Positions 10,856 to 20,400 of a stretch of 33,482 nucleotides of DNA are shown here, piece by piece. The DNA is from Cytophagales bacterium (lineage in GTDB: Bacteria > Bacteroidota > Bacteroidia > Cytophagales > Cyclobacteriaceae): contig JAHEMV010000005.1 of NCBI GenBank assembly GCA_024643455.1, positions 1 to 33,482 of the forward strand, in the 5' to 3' direction. The notes under the pieces were generated by a model. The model worked only from the letters and a program-made list of their open reading frames with translations, ran no database searches and was not told the DNA's origin. Each line of letters begins with the position of its first letter. Position 1 is the first letter of the stretch. The translations under genes were made by a program, and so were the position numbers.

Positions 10856-11629
10856 ATGGCGTCAACAGCTATAGCAGAACACTCCAATAAAAACCTTTGG
10901 GATGGAGGCGTATCCCCGATGAAGGCAAGTTATGGAAAACTCATGATGTGGTTTTTTCTTTTGTCAGATGCGTTTACCTTTTCGGGTCTATTGATTACTT
11001 ATGGTTTACTGAGATATAGTCATCAGGCATATTCAGGAGTTCATTCAGCTTTCATTCCATCAAGGGAATATTGGCCTATTCCAGAGAAAATATTTGATGG
11101 ATTTCCATTTCTGCACGGGATTTCCATTCCATTGGCCTTTGTGGGTCTTATGACATTTATTTTGATTATGAGTAGTGTGACAATGGTTTTGGCCGTTGAA
11201 GCTGGGCATCGGATGGATCGAAAAAATGTTATGAAATGGATGCTTTGGACCATTGTTGGTGGTTTGGCTTTCCTTGGTTGTCAGGCCTGGGAATGGACCC
11301 ATTTTATTACCGGATCAGGTAAAGAAGGTTGGGGCATTGATTTAAATGGCGATGGTATTTTACAAGCTGGTGTCGATTTTTTTGGTGCAAATCTTTCTAG
11401 AAATGAGTATGGCCCACAGCTTTTTGCGGATTTGTTTTTCTTTATTACCGGTTTCCATGGTACCCATGTGTTGAGTGGCGTGCTACTGAATGTGATTGTA
11501 TTTTACCAGGCTTCTGTAGGTACCTTTGAAAAAAGAGGTCATTATGAAATGGTCGAAAAGGTTGGATTATACTGGCATTTTGTGGACCTGGTATGGGTAT
11601 TTGTATTTACGTTTTTCTACTTGATTTAA
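10856..11629 (+). CDS. coxC: Cytochrome c oxidase subunit III
   Basis: 257 aa; 'CQAWEWTHFI', 'FFFITGFHGTHVLSGVLLNVIVFY', 'HYEMVEKVGLYWHFVDLVWVFVFTFFYLI'. Confidence 0.93.
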   Translation: MASTAIAEHSNKNLWDGGVSPMKASYGKLMMWFFLLSDAFTFSGLLITYGLLRYSHQAYSGVHSAFIPSREYWPIPEKIFDGFPFLHGISIPLAFVGLMTFILIMSSVTMVLAVEAGHRMDRKNVMKWMLWTIVGGLAFLGCQAWEWTHFITGSGKEGWGIDLNGDGILQAGVDFFGANLSRNEYGPQLFADLFFFITGFHGTHVLSGVLLNVIVFYQASVGTFEKRGHYEMVEKVGLYWHFVDLVWVFVFTFFYLI

Positions 11630-11642
11630 ATTATTCAGAGAT

Positions 11643-11975
11643 ATGGCATTGTTAGAAGAAATTTCTCACATCGAAGTAAAACCAGCAAATAAGACTGAAA
11701 TAGGCAAATTATGGAAGATTGCAGGTCTTTTATTGTTGATCACCATCATTGAGTTTGTGTTTGCGTTTTCTTTACCTGAGCATTGGAAATGGATGAAGGT
11801 TTCCATATTTGTAGGATTAACCTTTGTAAAAGCATTTTATATTATTTCTGAATTTATGCACCTTAAGCATGAAACGAAAGTGCTTATCTGGTCTATAGCT
11901 TTACCCTTAATCTTTGTAGTCTGGTTTGTGATTGCATTGATCTATGAAGGTGGAGCAATTTTGAGTGTGCGATAG
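11643..11975 (+). CDS. Cytochrome c oxidase subunit IV (prokaryotic, CoxD-like)
   Basis: 110 aa, 3 TM; 'VGLTFVKAFYIISEFMHLKHETKVLIWSIALPLIFVVWFVIALIYEGGAIL'; position after subunit III. Confidence 0.88.
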   Translation: MALLEEISHIEVKPANKTEIGKLWKIAGLLLLITIIEFVFAFSLPEHWKWMKVSIFVGLTFVKAFYIISEFMHLKHETKVLIWSIALPLIFVVWFVIALIYEGGAILSVR

Positions 11976-11987
11976 GATTCCATAAAT

Positions 11988-12039
11988 AAAATAAAAAAGT
12001 CAGTACGAACTCATAGAGTACCACTGACTTTTTTATTTT
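11988..12039. terminator. Long palindromic intrinsic terminator, A/T-symmetric and possibly bidirectional
   Basis: Perfect 17-nt inverted repeat: left arm 11988-12004 AAAATAAAAAAGTCAGT, right arm 12023-12039 ACTGACTTTTTTATTTT, 18-nt loop. The T-rich 3' arm sits 12 nt after the subunit IV stop. Confidence 0.8.
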
Positions 12040-12046
12040 ACCTTTG
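12039..12046 (+). promoter_or_regulatory. Candidate Bacteroidota-type -7 promoter element (TACCTTTG)
   Basis: TACCTTTG matches the TAnnTTTG -7 consensus known for Bacteroidota primary sigma factor promoters. It lies 15 nt upstream of the ATG at 12062. No clear -33 TTG/TTTG element was found, so this is tentative. Confidence 0.4.
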
Positions 12047-12061
12047 TGCAATCTGTAAATA

Positions 12062-12670
12062 ATGAAGAAACTTGCTTTCCTGATACTGACACTGGCTATT
12101 CCCGTATCCATTTTTTTGTTCTTAAAAATATTTGGTACGAATACATTTGAAGTGCCATTTCTTTTCGAAAATGGTATTCCTGATTGTGCGAATTCCATAA
12201 GCCCACATCATGTTCCAAATGCCAATTTTCTGGTAGAGCACGGGGGAATAATTCAATTAAAGGAACTTCATAATTATCTGGTGTTTGGTGTACTTCACAC
12301 TAAAGAACCAAAAAGGTTCGAGGAGCAACTTGTCGAGTTGGTTCGAATACAGGATGCATTTTTTGAAATCGGATCACCTTTTTTTGTGCTTTTCACCGAT
12401 GGAGATTCTGATAATATTTCTGATTTAAGATCACAATGTGATGCAGTGGGTTTAGATCAAAAAAATAGCAGCATAGCGTATATGGAAAATCAAAACCTTG
12501 AATCATTTTTGACATGCGGTATAGCTTTGAAAAATAAAGAAGATAATCAACTCAATAATCTGGTATTAGTGGATCCGAACAAGCGAATTCGAGGCGTTTA
12601 CAATGGACTTGATGTTGAAGAGACGGATCAATTGATTTTAGAATTAAAGATATTGAAAAAAGGCAAGTAA
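12062..12670 (+). CDS. SCO1/SenC-like thioredoxin-fold protein lacking the canonical copper ligands
   Basis: 202 aa; N-terminal TM plus 'IFGTNTFEVPFLFENG' and C-terminal 'LVLVDPNKRIRGVYNGLDVEETDQLILELKIL' resemble SCO proteins of Bacteroidota cox loci. The CxxxC motif is absent. Followed by a DUF420-type gene. Confidence 0.72.
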   Translation: MKKLAFLILTLAIPVSIFLFLKIFGTNTFEVPFLFENGIPDCANSISPHHVPNANFLVEHGGIIQLKELHNYLVFGVLHTKEPKRFEEQLVELVRIQDAFFEIGSPFFVLFTDGDSDNISDLRSQCDAVGLDQKNSSIAYMENQNLESFLTCGIALKNKEDNQLNNLVLVDPNKRIRGVYNGLDVEETDQLILELKILKKGK

Positions 12671-12677
12671 TTTTTAT

Positions 12678-13211
12678 ATGGAGGGAAGTAGAGTTTTTAA
12701 AAGGCTTTTTATTATTATTTCAATCATTATACCGGTTTTGGTTGCTGTGTTGATGTTTCTGCCAAAAGAAAATACAAATGAGGTGTCGTCATGGATATTT
12801 TCACTTCCATTTTACAATGCGATTATCAACTCGTTAACAGCTCTTATTTTGATTTTGGGCGTATTTTTTGTAAAAACCGGAAGAGTAACAAATCATAAAA
12901 TATCCATGATTACAGCATTTATACTAGGATCGCTGTTTTTGGTTTTTTACATAATATATCACAGCAATGCCCCTTCGACAAAGTTTGGGGGTGAAGGGAT
13001 CATCCGAAATATTTATTTCTTTTTTCTTCTAACTCATATTCTATTGGCATTTATTGTCGTTCCATTAGTATTGTCAGCGATTTATTTTGGAGTCTTTCAA
13101 AAAATTGAAAAGCATAAAAAAATGGTTAAATATACTTTTCCAATATGGTTGTATGTTTCCATTACCGGAGTAATCGTTTATTTAATGATTAGCCCTTATT
13201 ATTTGCATTAA
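12678..13211 (+). CDS. DUF420-family membrane protein (YozB/CtaM-like, cytochrome oxidase assembly associated)
   Basis: 177 aa, about 5 TM; 'FYNAIINSLTALILILGVFFVKTGRVTNHKISMITAFILGSLFLVFYIIYH', 'IYFFFLLTHILLAFIVVPLVLSAIYFG', 'HKKMVKYTFPIWLYVSITGVIVYLMI'. Confidence 0.87.
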   Translation: MEGSRVFKRLFIIISIIIPVLVAVLMFLPKENTNEVSSWIFSLPFYNAIINSLTALILILGVFFVKTGRVTNHKISMITAFILGSLFLVFYIIYHSNAPSTKFGGEGIIRNIYFFFLLTHILLAFIVVPLVLSAIYFGVFQKIEKHKKMVKYTFPIWLYVSITGVIVYLMISPYYLH

Positions 13212-13213
13212 CG

Positions 13214-13510
13214 ATGAATACGATTAAGGTTAAAACACTCAATTTTCTGGCAACAGCATTAGTTTTCATTTTGGTGAATTCATCAACTGCTCTGGCGCAA
13301 TGTGCTATGTGCAAAGCTTCTGTTGAAACAAATATAAACGAAGATGGTATTGGTTTTGCAGCTAAACTTAACACGGGGATACTTTATTTATTTATAATGC
13401 CTTATTTATTGGCAATGGTTATTGGTTATTTTTGGTATAAAAAAAGTAAAGAGCATCGACGTGCAATGGAAGCAGCAGAAAGCCGAAAGCTAAAAATATC
13501 GAATTTGTGA
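13214..13510 (+). CDS. Small single-TM exported protein with CxxC motif (cox-linked, uncharacterised)
   Basis: 98 aa; signal peptide ending ALA/QCAMCKA, short periplasmic segment, one TM helix (GILYLFIMPYLLAMVIGYFWY), basic cytoplasmic tail. 2 nt after the DUF420 gene. Confidence 0.8.
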   Translation: MNTIKVKTLNFLATALVFILVNSSTALAQCAMCKASVETNINEDGIGFAAKLNTGILYLFIMPYLLAMVIGYFWYKKSKEHRRAMEAAESRKLKISNL

Positions 13511-13626
13511 TTAGTAGCAACTAGCCAGGAAGCCGTAATCTCTATTTTTTGATTCCTTTTTGTCGCTATGTGTAGGAATCTCCCCTAGGTTTCATAATTT
13601 TATTTTGAATCAAAAGTTTTAGCATA

Positions 13627-16600
13627 GTGAGTGCAAAACAAGGACATAGCTTCATTTTTTTATGGTTTTCTCTAGTAACTTTCATACTAACTGTTGGATT
13701 TGCCTATTTTTTTATTTCAAAACAGAACCAACCAGAAAAAAATGCAATTCGAATTACTAACAAACTCACGAATGAAATAGAATATATAGAACCTATAATA
13801 AAAGAGATTGGATCAATAATTTCGAGTGAATCAAACCTGACATTCAATGCACTACTGAAACCATGCAAATATCCCTACTATATGTTCTCAAACAAAAGGG
13901 TAGTATTCTGGTCTAATAATTTGTTTTCACCAATCGGAAGAGACATTTTAGGAGAGTTTACATTGCGCTTTATTGAAACAACCAGAGGTAAATTTATTGT
14001 TCGGAAAGAGGTTTTTTTACATGAAAATAAACCATTAGAAGTCGTATTTTTAATACCATTGACCGAATCATCCGCCGTCGTAAACGAGTATTTAAAAAAT
14101 ACCTATAATGAACACATATTTACAGATCCAAATTTTGAAATCCAGGGATCTTCTAGTGAAGAATACCAGGATATTTCCATCGATGGAAAGTACCTTTTCT
14201 CAGTAAAATTTGGCAATACCTATACAAATTCAGATAGAGTATCGAGTGCCATCATAATTGCCTTAATTCTTATTTCATTCTTATTCCTTGGAATTTTTGT
14301 AAAGTCACAGTTGAAAGTCTTTGTGAAGGAGAAGCAAATTATAAATGGTTTTGTGTTTTTGCTTTCAAGCATTATCATTATCAGGAGCCTGATGTTGATT
14401 ACCCGATTTCCACTGGATTTTGTTTATATCGACTTGTTTGATCCGAAATATTATGCATCATCGCTGGTCAATCCTTCTTTTGGCGATTTGCTTCTGAACT
14501 TAATCTCATTACTTTTTTTAGGTATTTATATTTTTAATCACTTCCTGAAATCGGACGGGGTAAAACGTATGCTAAAAGGGACGAATCGCTCAAAAGTTAT
14601 AACAGCAGGGATATGTTTCTTTTTTAGTTTTTTTTGGCTGGCAGTACATCACCAAACCATGAAAACGCTAAATGTTGATTCGCAGTGGTCCATGGATATT
14701 TCACAGCAACTGGAGTTTAATTATTTAAAAGTCATCAGCTATGCATTGTTCTTTATCAGTGTGGTTGTGTATTTTCTCTTTGCTCATATCAGTTTCCGAC
14801 TTGTCAATAAACTTACCCAACACAGTAAGTATGGTATTTATTTTGCGATGTTGATTGGTGTTGTTGCTTTTTTACTATTTGCATTGATTCTCCGGTGGGA
14901 CTTCGAAGTGGTGATGGGTGTTAATCTAGTTTTCTTTTTGATTATCAACCATTTTAAATTAACCCGGTTTATTGGTAAAATTCAATACCTCACCTTTATT
15001 TATTTTTTCTCTTTTGGTCTTCCAGGAGCTATTATTGGTGTATATGCAAATTACCAATACTACCAGAGTAGTACCAACTTTAACAAATCGCGGCTGGCAA
15101 ATCAATTGCTGGTAGAACGAAATTTCTTTACAGAACTTCAGTTGGATGATGTTTCCCGATTGATAAAGGAGGATTTCTTTATACAAAAAAGGTTATTTAG
15201 CCCTTTTGCATCAAAGTTGATCATTGAAAAAAAGATACGTAGAGAATACCTAAACAATCTTGATAAATTTGATATTCAGATTTATGTTTTCAATTCCCGT
15301 GGTGAGCCTTTTGAGCAATTCAATCTGAAAGAAAATTATTTCGATTTCAAATCAAAGTTGAGTGAGTTTAAAACTGAAACAGAAGGCCTGTATTTTATAA
15401 ATCAGGCTCGAGGGCAAGCCACATCCCGGTACATGGATTTTATTGAGATTTCTGACCGCGACCAAGTCATCGGATACATCTTACTGGATCTTCGGCAAAA
15501 ACGCCTTGTGCCAAATTCTGTTTTTCCACTTTTGCTCAATGAAAACCTGGATGCTCAACTAATCGACGGCACAGAGCGATATAGCTATGGAGTATTTCAC
15601 GGGAAAGAGCTACAGTACAATTATGGTGAATTTAATTATCGTAAAAATCTTGCAGCGTTTGTTGAAAATGCCGATCAGCTTTTTGAAAAAAGTGTACACA
15701 TTCAAGGATATAATCATAAAGCCTTCCTGGGAGAAAATAATCGTTTCGTAATCGTATCTGCTAAGGAGCCAACATTGGTGTCACGTTTCGCCAATTTTAG
15801 TTTCCTTTTTTTGATTTATATTTTTACCATATTACTGATCCTATTCGTTGTCACATTTTATCAACAGGTGCAACATGTTAAGCTGAACTACTCGGCGAAG
15901 ATTCAACTATACTTAAATTTCGCTTTTTTTACTCCGTTAATCATTGTAAGTGTAACTACGGTAAGCATCATTGTACAGACATTTAAATCATCACTGGAAG
16001 CTCAATATGTGGAATTTGCAGAGAACCTTAGTACTAAAATTTCAGGCCCCTTAAATGATTACAATACAACGCGTGATAAAGAGGGCCTCTCGGAAGAAAT
16101 CTTTCAGATGGCAGAGATCGCGGATTTGGATATAAATGTTTTCAATACCAATGGGAGGTTGATTGGATCAAGTCTTTTCCAGATTTATCAAAGTGAGATT
16201 CTTTCCAGCAACATCGAGCCAAGAGCATATATAAAAATTATTGAAGAATCAGAATCTGCATTTGTGCTGGAAGAACAGGTAGGATTGTTAATATTCAAAA
16301 ATGCCTATGTTAGTGTGCGATCATACGAGACGGGTGAAATCATTGGCATTTTGAGTTTGCCTTTTTTTGCATCACAGCGCGATCTCGAACTTAATATTGT
16401 GGAAGTGCTATCAAATATTATCAACATATTCACTTTTGTCTTTATCATTTTTCTTTTTGTTTCCTTTTTTGTTTCCCGTGGGCTCACTTTTCCTTTGCGA
16501 TTGATCACACAAAAAATCAAACGTACCACACTTTCAACATTCAATGAACCGTTAAGTTGGAATTCCGATGATGAAATCGGGATGATGGTATCGGAATACA

Positions 16601-17331
16601 ACCGAATGCTGGTAAATCTTGAGTATAGTAAGCAAGCACTAGCAAAAAGCGAGAAAGAAAGTGCATGGCGGGAGATGGCAAGACAAGTGGCACATGAGAT
16701 CAAAAATCCCTTAACACCCATGAAACTCACTTTGCAACACATGAAGCGAGTAATTGATGATAAAGGTGGTGATGATGGAGAATCCGGGAAAAAACAAAAA
16801 CAGATCAATACTCTGTTGGAGCAGATAGAGACTTTGAGCGATATCGCTACTTCTTTTTCTGATTTTGCCAAAATGCCTACTCCGCAACTCGAAAGCCTGG
16901 ATATAAGTATTTTACTTCAGGAAACGATAGAACTTTACAATAAAAAAGAGTTAGGGCGTATCAAAACTCATATCGAGCCTGGAAAGTTTATGATAGAGGG
17001 TGATCGAAAATGGCTGGGGAGAGCGTTTTCAAATCTAATTATTAATGCATTTCAGGCTGTTAATGAAAAAAATGCGGCAAAAATAGAAGTAAATTTATCG
17101 TCTTTCGAAAAGGATAAAGTGCGCATAGAGATCAAAGATAACGGCAGTGGAATACCAGAGCATATCCGGGATAAAGTATTCACACCAAATTTCAGCACAA
17201 AATATACCGGATCAGGACTTGGACTCGCCATTACAAAAAAAGGAATAGAACATGCCAATGGCACCATTTGGTTTAATTCTGAGGAAGGAATAGGCACCAC
17301 TTTTTATATAGATTTGCCCATTATCCCATAA
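13627..17331 (+). CDS. Very large multi-TM sensor histidine kinase (NtrY-like kinase core with HAMP)
   Basis: 1234 aa, GTG start in the ORF track. HisKA 'AWREMARQVAHEIKNPLTPMKLTLQHMKR', HATPase 'NLIINAFQAVNE', 'DNGSGIPEHIRDKVFTPNFSTKYTGSGLGLAI'. About 12 predicted TM helices by eye and three extracytoplasmic regions. Confidence 0.92.
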   Translation: MSAKQGHSFIFLWFSLVTFILTVGFAYFFISKQNQPEKNAIRITNKLTNEIEYIEPIIKEIGSIISSESNLTFNALLKPCKYPYYMFSNKRVVFWSNNLFSPIGRDILGEFTLRFIETTRGKFIVRKEVFLHENKPLEVVFLIPLTESSAVVNEYLKNTYNEHIFTDPNFEIQGSSSEEYQDISIDGKYLFSVKFGNTYTNSDRVSSAIIIALILISFLFLGIFVKSQLKVFVKEKQIINGFVFLLSSIIIIRSLMLITRFPLDFVYIDLFDPKYYASSLVNPSFGDLLLNLISLLFLGIYIFNHFLKSDGVKRMLKGTNRSKVITAGICFFFSFFWLAVHHQTMKTLNVDSQWSMDISQQLEFNYLKVISYALFFISVVVYFLFAHISFRLVNKLTQHSKYGIYFAMLIGVVAFLLFALILRWDFEVVMGVNLVFFLIINHFKLTRFIGKIQYLTFIYFFSFGLPGAIIGVYANYQYYQSSTNFNKSRLANQLLVERNFFTELQLDDVSRLIKEDFFIQKRLFSPFASKLIIEKKIRREYLNNLDKFDIQIYVFNSRGEPFEQFNLKENYFDFKSKLSEFKTETEGLYFINQARGQATSRYMDFIEISDRDQVIGYILLDLRQKRLVPNSVFPLLLNENLDAQLIDGTERYSYGVFHGKELQYNYGEFNYRKNLAAFVENADQLFEKSVHIQGYNHKAFLGENNRFVIVSAKEPTLVSRFANFSFLFLIYIFTILLILFVVTFYQQVQHVKLNYSAKIQLYLNFAFFTPLIIVSVTTVSIIVQTFKSSLEAQYVEFAENLSTKISGPLNDYNTTRDKEGLSEEIFQMAEIADLDINVFNTNGRLIGSSLFQIYQSEILSSNIEPRAYIKIIEESESAFVLEEQVGLLIFKNAYVSVRSYETGEIIGILSLPFFASQRDLELNIVEVLSNIINIFTFVFIIFLFVSFFVSRGLTFPLRLITQKIKRTTLSTFNEPLSWNSDDEIGMMVSEYNRMLVNLEYSKQALAKSEKESAWREMARQVAHEIKNPLTPMKLTLQHMKRVIDDKGGDDGESGKKQKQINTLLEQIETLSDIATSFSDFAKMPTPQLESLDISILLQETIELYNKKELGRIKTHIEPGKFMIEGDRKWLGRAFSNLIINAFQAVNEKNAAKIEVNLSSFEKDKVRIEIKDNGSGIPEHIRDKVFTPNFSTKYTGSGLGLAITKKGIEHANGTIWFNSEEGIGTTFYIDLPIIP

Positions 17332-17482
17332 AAGCACTATTTGGAAAGTTTTTTGTTTATAATGATAATAGATGCATCTCTTTTTTAAAATGGATTCCGA
17401 AAAGTAGAAAATCTTGAAAATGGGTCGTATTCTGATTAACTTAGTATACCATAAATATTAAGTTCACGGTCCACATTAAGTA

Positions 17483-20400
17483 ATGAAAAATAGGTATCAT
17501 GTATATGGGCTATTTTTTTACTTCCTTTTCTTGCTAAAAATTTCCGCGTTAGCTCAAAACGATCAATTGAGATTTGAGAGGCTTACCATAAATGACGGAC
17601 TTTCATTAAGTTCTGTTTACAGTATCTACCAAGATTCAAAAGGATTCATGTGGTTTGGTACTGAAGATGGACTAAATAAATACGATGGGCAAAGGTTTCG
17701 AATTTTTCGCCCCGAACCTGGCAATCCATATAGTTTGGCCAATAAATGGACCGAAATAATTTATGAAGATAGTAAAGCTCAAATTTGGTTTGGTTCAAAA
17801 GGGGGGCTCACACGCTTTGATCCCAAACTGGAAATTTTCTCAAGGTATACGAGCAAAGAAATGCTTCATAAATTATCTGGCGATACCATATCTTACCTGG
17901 TGGAAGATGGTAACAAAAAGCTTTGGGTTGGCACCTCGTCTGGAATAAATATGATTGATCTAGTGACAAACCAGGTCCAATTTAAAGACCTGATGGAAAT
18001 ACAGATTTTTAATATTAACCCGCTACCTAATGGAGATATTTGGGTTGGCACGAGTAAGGGTATATTTATTAAGAAAGCAGGTGATGCGTCTTTCCTTTCA
18101 ATTAATGTCGATAATCCGGGTTATTCAAAAAGTAATGGCATGGCCATATTACACGATAACAATGGTAATATTTGGGCTGGAGTAGGCAATATATTATTTC
18201 GATATGATCAAATAAAAAATTTACTCATTAATCAATGCACAATTGGAACAGAAACTTTTGGAAATCATAATGTGCAGATAGAGAAAATGGTAATGGACAA
18301 CCAGCAAAATTTATGGTTAAGTACATCGGATGGTTTGTACAAGTTTAGCACCCAAAGTGGAAAAATCAACTCAATATTCAAAACGGATGATGTTTCTCAT
18401 AGTTTGGCTAATAATTCCATAAAATCCATTCTTTTAGATAAGCAAGGGAATCTTTGGTACGGAACTTTTGAGGAGGGAATATATCGGATTGATACCAAAA
18501 CTAATGCGTATGTTAATTTCAGGAACAATCCTGCTGATCCTCAAAGTTTATCTGAAAATGGAATAAACTGTATTTTTGAAGATTTGGCAGGAAAGATCTG
18601 GTTTGGCACTTTCGGGGCAGGAATTAGTATATACAATCCCTCTGGACATAAATTCGGATTGATCGGATATAATCCACTAAATAAATATAGTTTGTCAAGT
18701 AATTTTATCTGGAATATTTGGGAGACTAATGACGATTTTTTATTGATTGGGACAAATGACAAAGGACTAAATATGCTCGATCTTAATTCCGGTAAAGTTG
18801 AATTTTTTGATCATGAACCGAATAATGAAAAATCACTTTCTCATTCATCTGTACGTAATGTTTACCAGGATAGTAAAAACAGGATTTGGATTGGGACAGA
18901 TGGCGGCGGGTTAAACCTTTTTCGTCCTAGATCCAGAACCTTTACCCATTTTAAGAAAAATGACGCAGACAGTTTGAGTATTTCTAGTAATTCGGTACGT
19001 GTCATCAAAGAAGATCAAGAAGGTCGACTATGGGTAGGCACACGAACTGGATTAAATCTTTTTGATCCAGAGATGCACACATTTAAAAGGTATTTACATG
19101 ATGATCAGGATTCCAATAGTATTTCCAATGATTTTGTTTATTCAGCAATTTACCAGGACAAGAATGGATATTTATGGATTGGTACATATGGCGGTGGATT
19201 AAATCGCCTGGATATTAAATCTGGCATATTCAAGCACTTCCTTTTTGATCCCGATAACCTGGAAACTATTTCTGATAATATTGTCTTTTCCATATTTGAA
19301 GAGGATAGTGGTAGTCTATGGGTCGGCACCAACAATGGATTGAATAAGTTTGATCCGCAAACTGGGAAATTTCAACGGTTCGGTATATATGATGGCTTGC
19401 CAAATGAAGTGATTTACGGAATACTGCCTGGTGAGGGGGATGATTTATGGTTGAGTACCAATAGAGGAATTTGCAGATTTAACGCAAATACATTAAAAGT
19501 CAAGAATTTCAGTACAAAGGATGGATTGCAAAGTAATGAATTCAATGGAGGTGCCTTTCATAGGGGTCATAGCGGCATGCTGTATTTTGGTGGTGTATAT
19601 GGATTGAATATCATTGATCCAAAACTCGATTATGTAGATGAAAATAAGTCGAAAATGGTTATTACCAGTCTTGAAATTTTAGGACACGAAGTGATTACAT
19701 TACCTGATACTTCCGGTTCCAATTCTATTAACAAAATCATTAAGAAAGGAGAACAATATTTTCTTCAAAAAAATATATCCTTTACTGACGAGATCATTCT
19801 GAATTATAAGTATCGTTTTTTTTCAATTGGGTATGCTGCTTTGAATAGTCCGGGTCATGATAATTTGCGATATCAATATATCCTGGAAGGACTCGACAAT
19901 ACATGGAACGATGTTGGGAATAGGAATTTTATAACGTTTGCCAATATCGACCCTGGAAAATATACACTGAAAGTTCGCTCTGAAAACGCAGATGGTATCT
20001 TGGGAATTGTAACAGATGAACTGACAATTATTGTTACTCCTCCATTCTGGAAAACATGGTGGTTTTTCCTGATAGAAATTTTTATTCTAATTACAATTGT
20101 TGGATTTCTCTATAAGTATTTACTTAAATTAAAAACAAACCGCTTGTTAAGGATTCAGAATGAGAAAATAAACCAGGCTAATCTTAAACTTATAGAGTCC
20201 GAAAATAATCTTAAGGAGATTAATGTCACCAAGGATAAATTTTTTTCCATCATTGCGCATGATCTAAAGAATCCTTTTTCCAGTTTGCTTTCAATTAGTC
20301 AATTGATGACCGAGGATTACCATAATCTAGATGAAGAAGATAAGGAAAAAGGGATAAAAGTAGTGAATGATTCAGCAAGGAGAATTTACCGTTTACTTGA

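Noticed and set aside
10256-11629. Two subunit III-like genes in tandem, looking like a recent duplication
   Set aside because: The proteins are quite different in length and sequence (194 vs 257 aa), and paired subunit III-type genes are usual in Bacteroidota cox loci.
16305-16871. 188-aa ORF antisense to the large histidine kinase
   Set aside because: Lies wholly opposite the conserved HAMP/HisKA coding region. Composition is Ser/Cys-rich low-complexity of the antisense-codon kind, with no recognisable domain.
17483-19620. Internal DNA repeats suggesting a tandem repeat array
   Set aside because: The periodicity is at protein level (Reg_prop blades). DNA copies are diverged, so it is not a CRISPR or satellite array.
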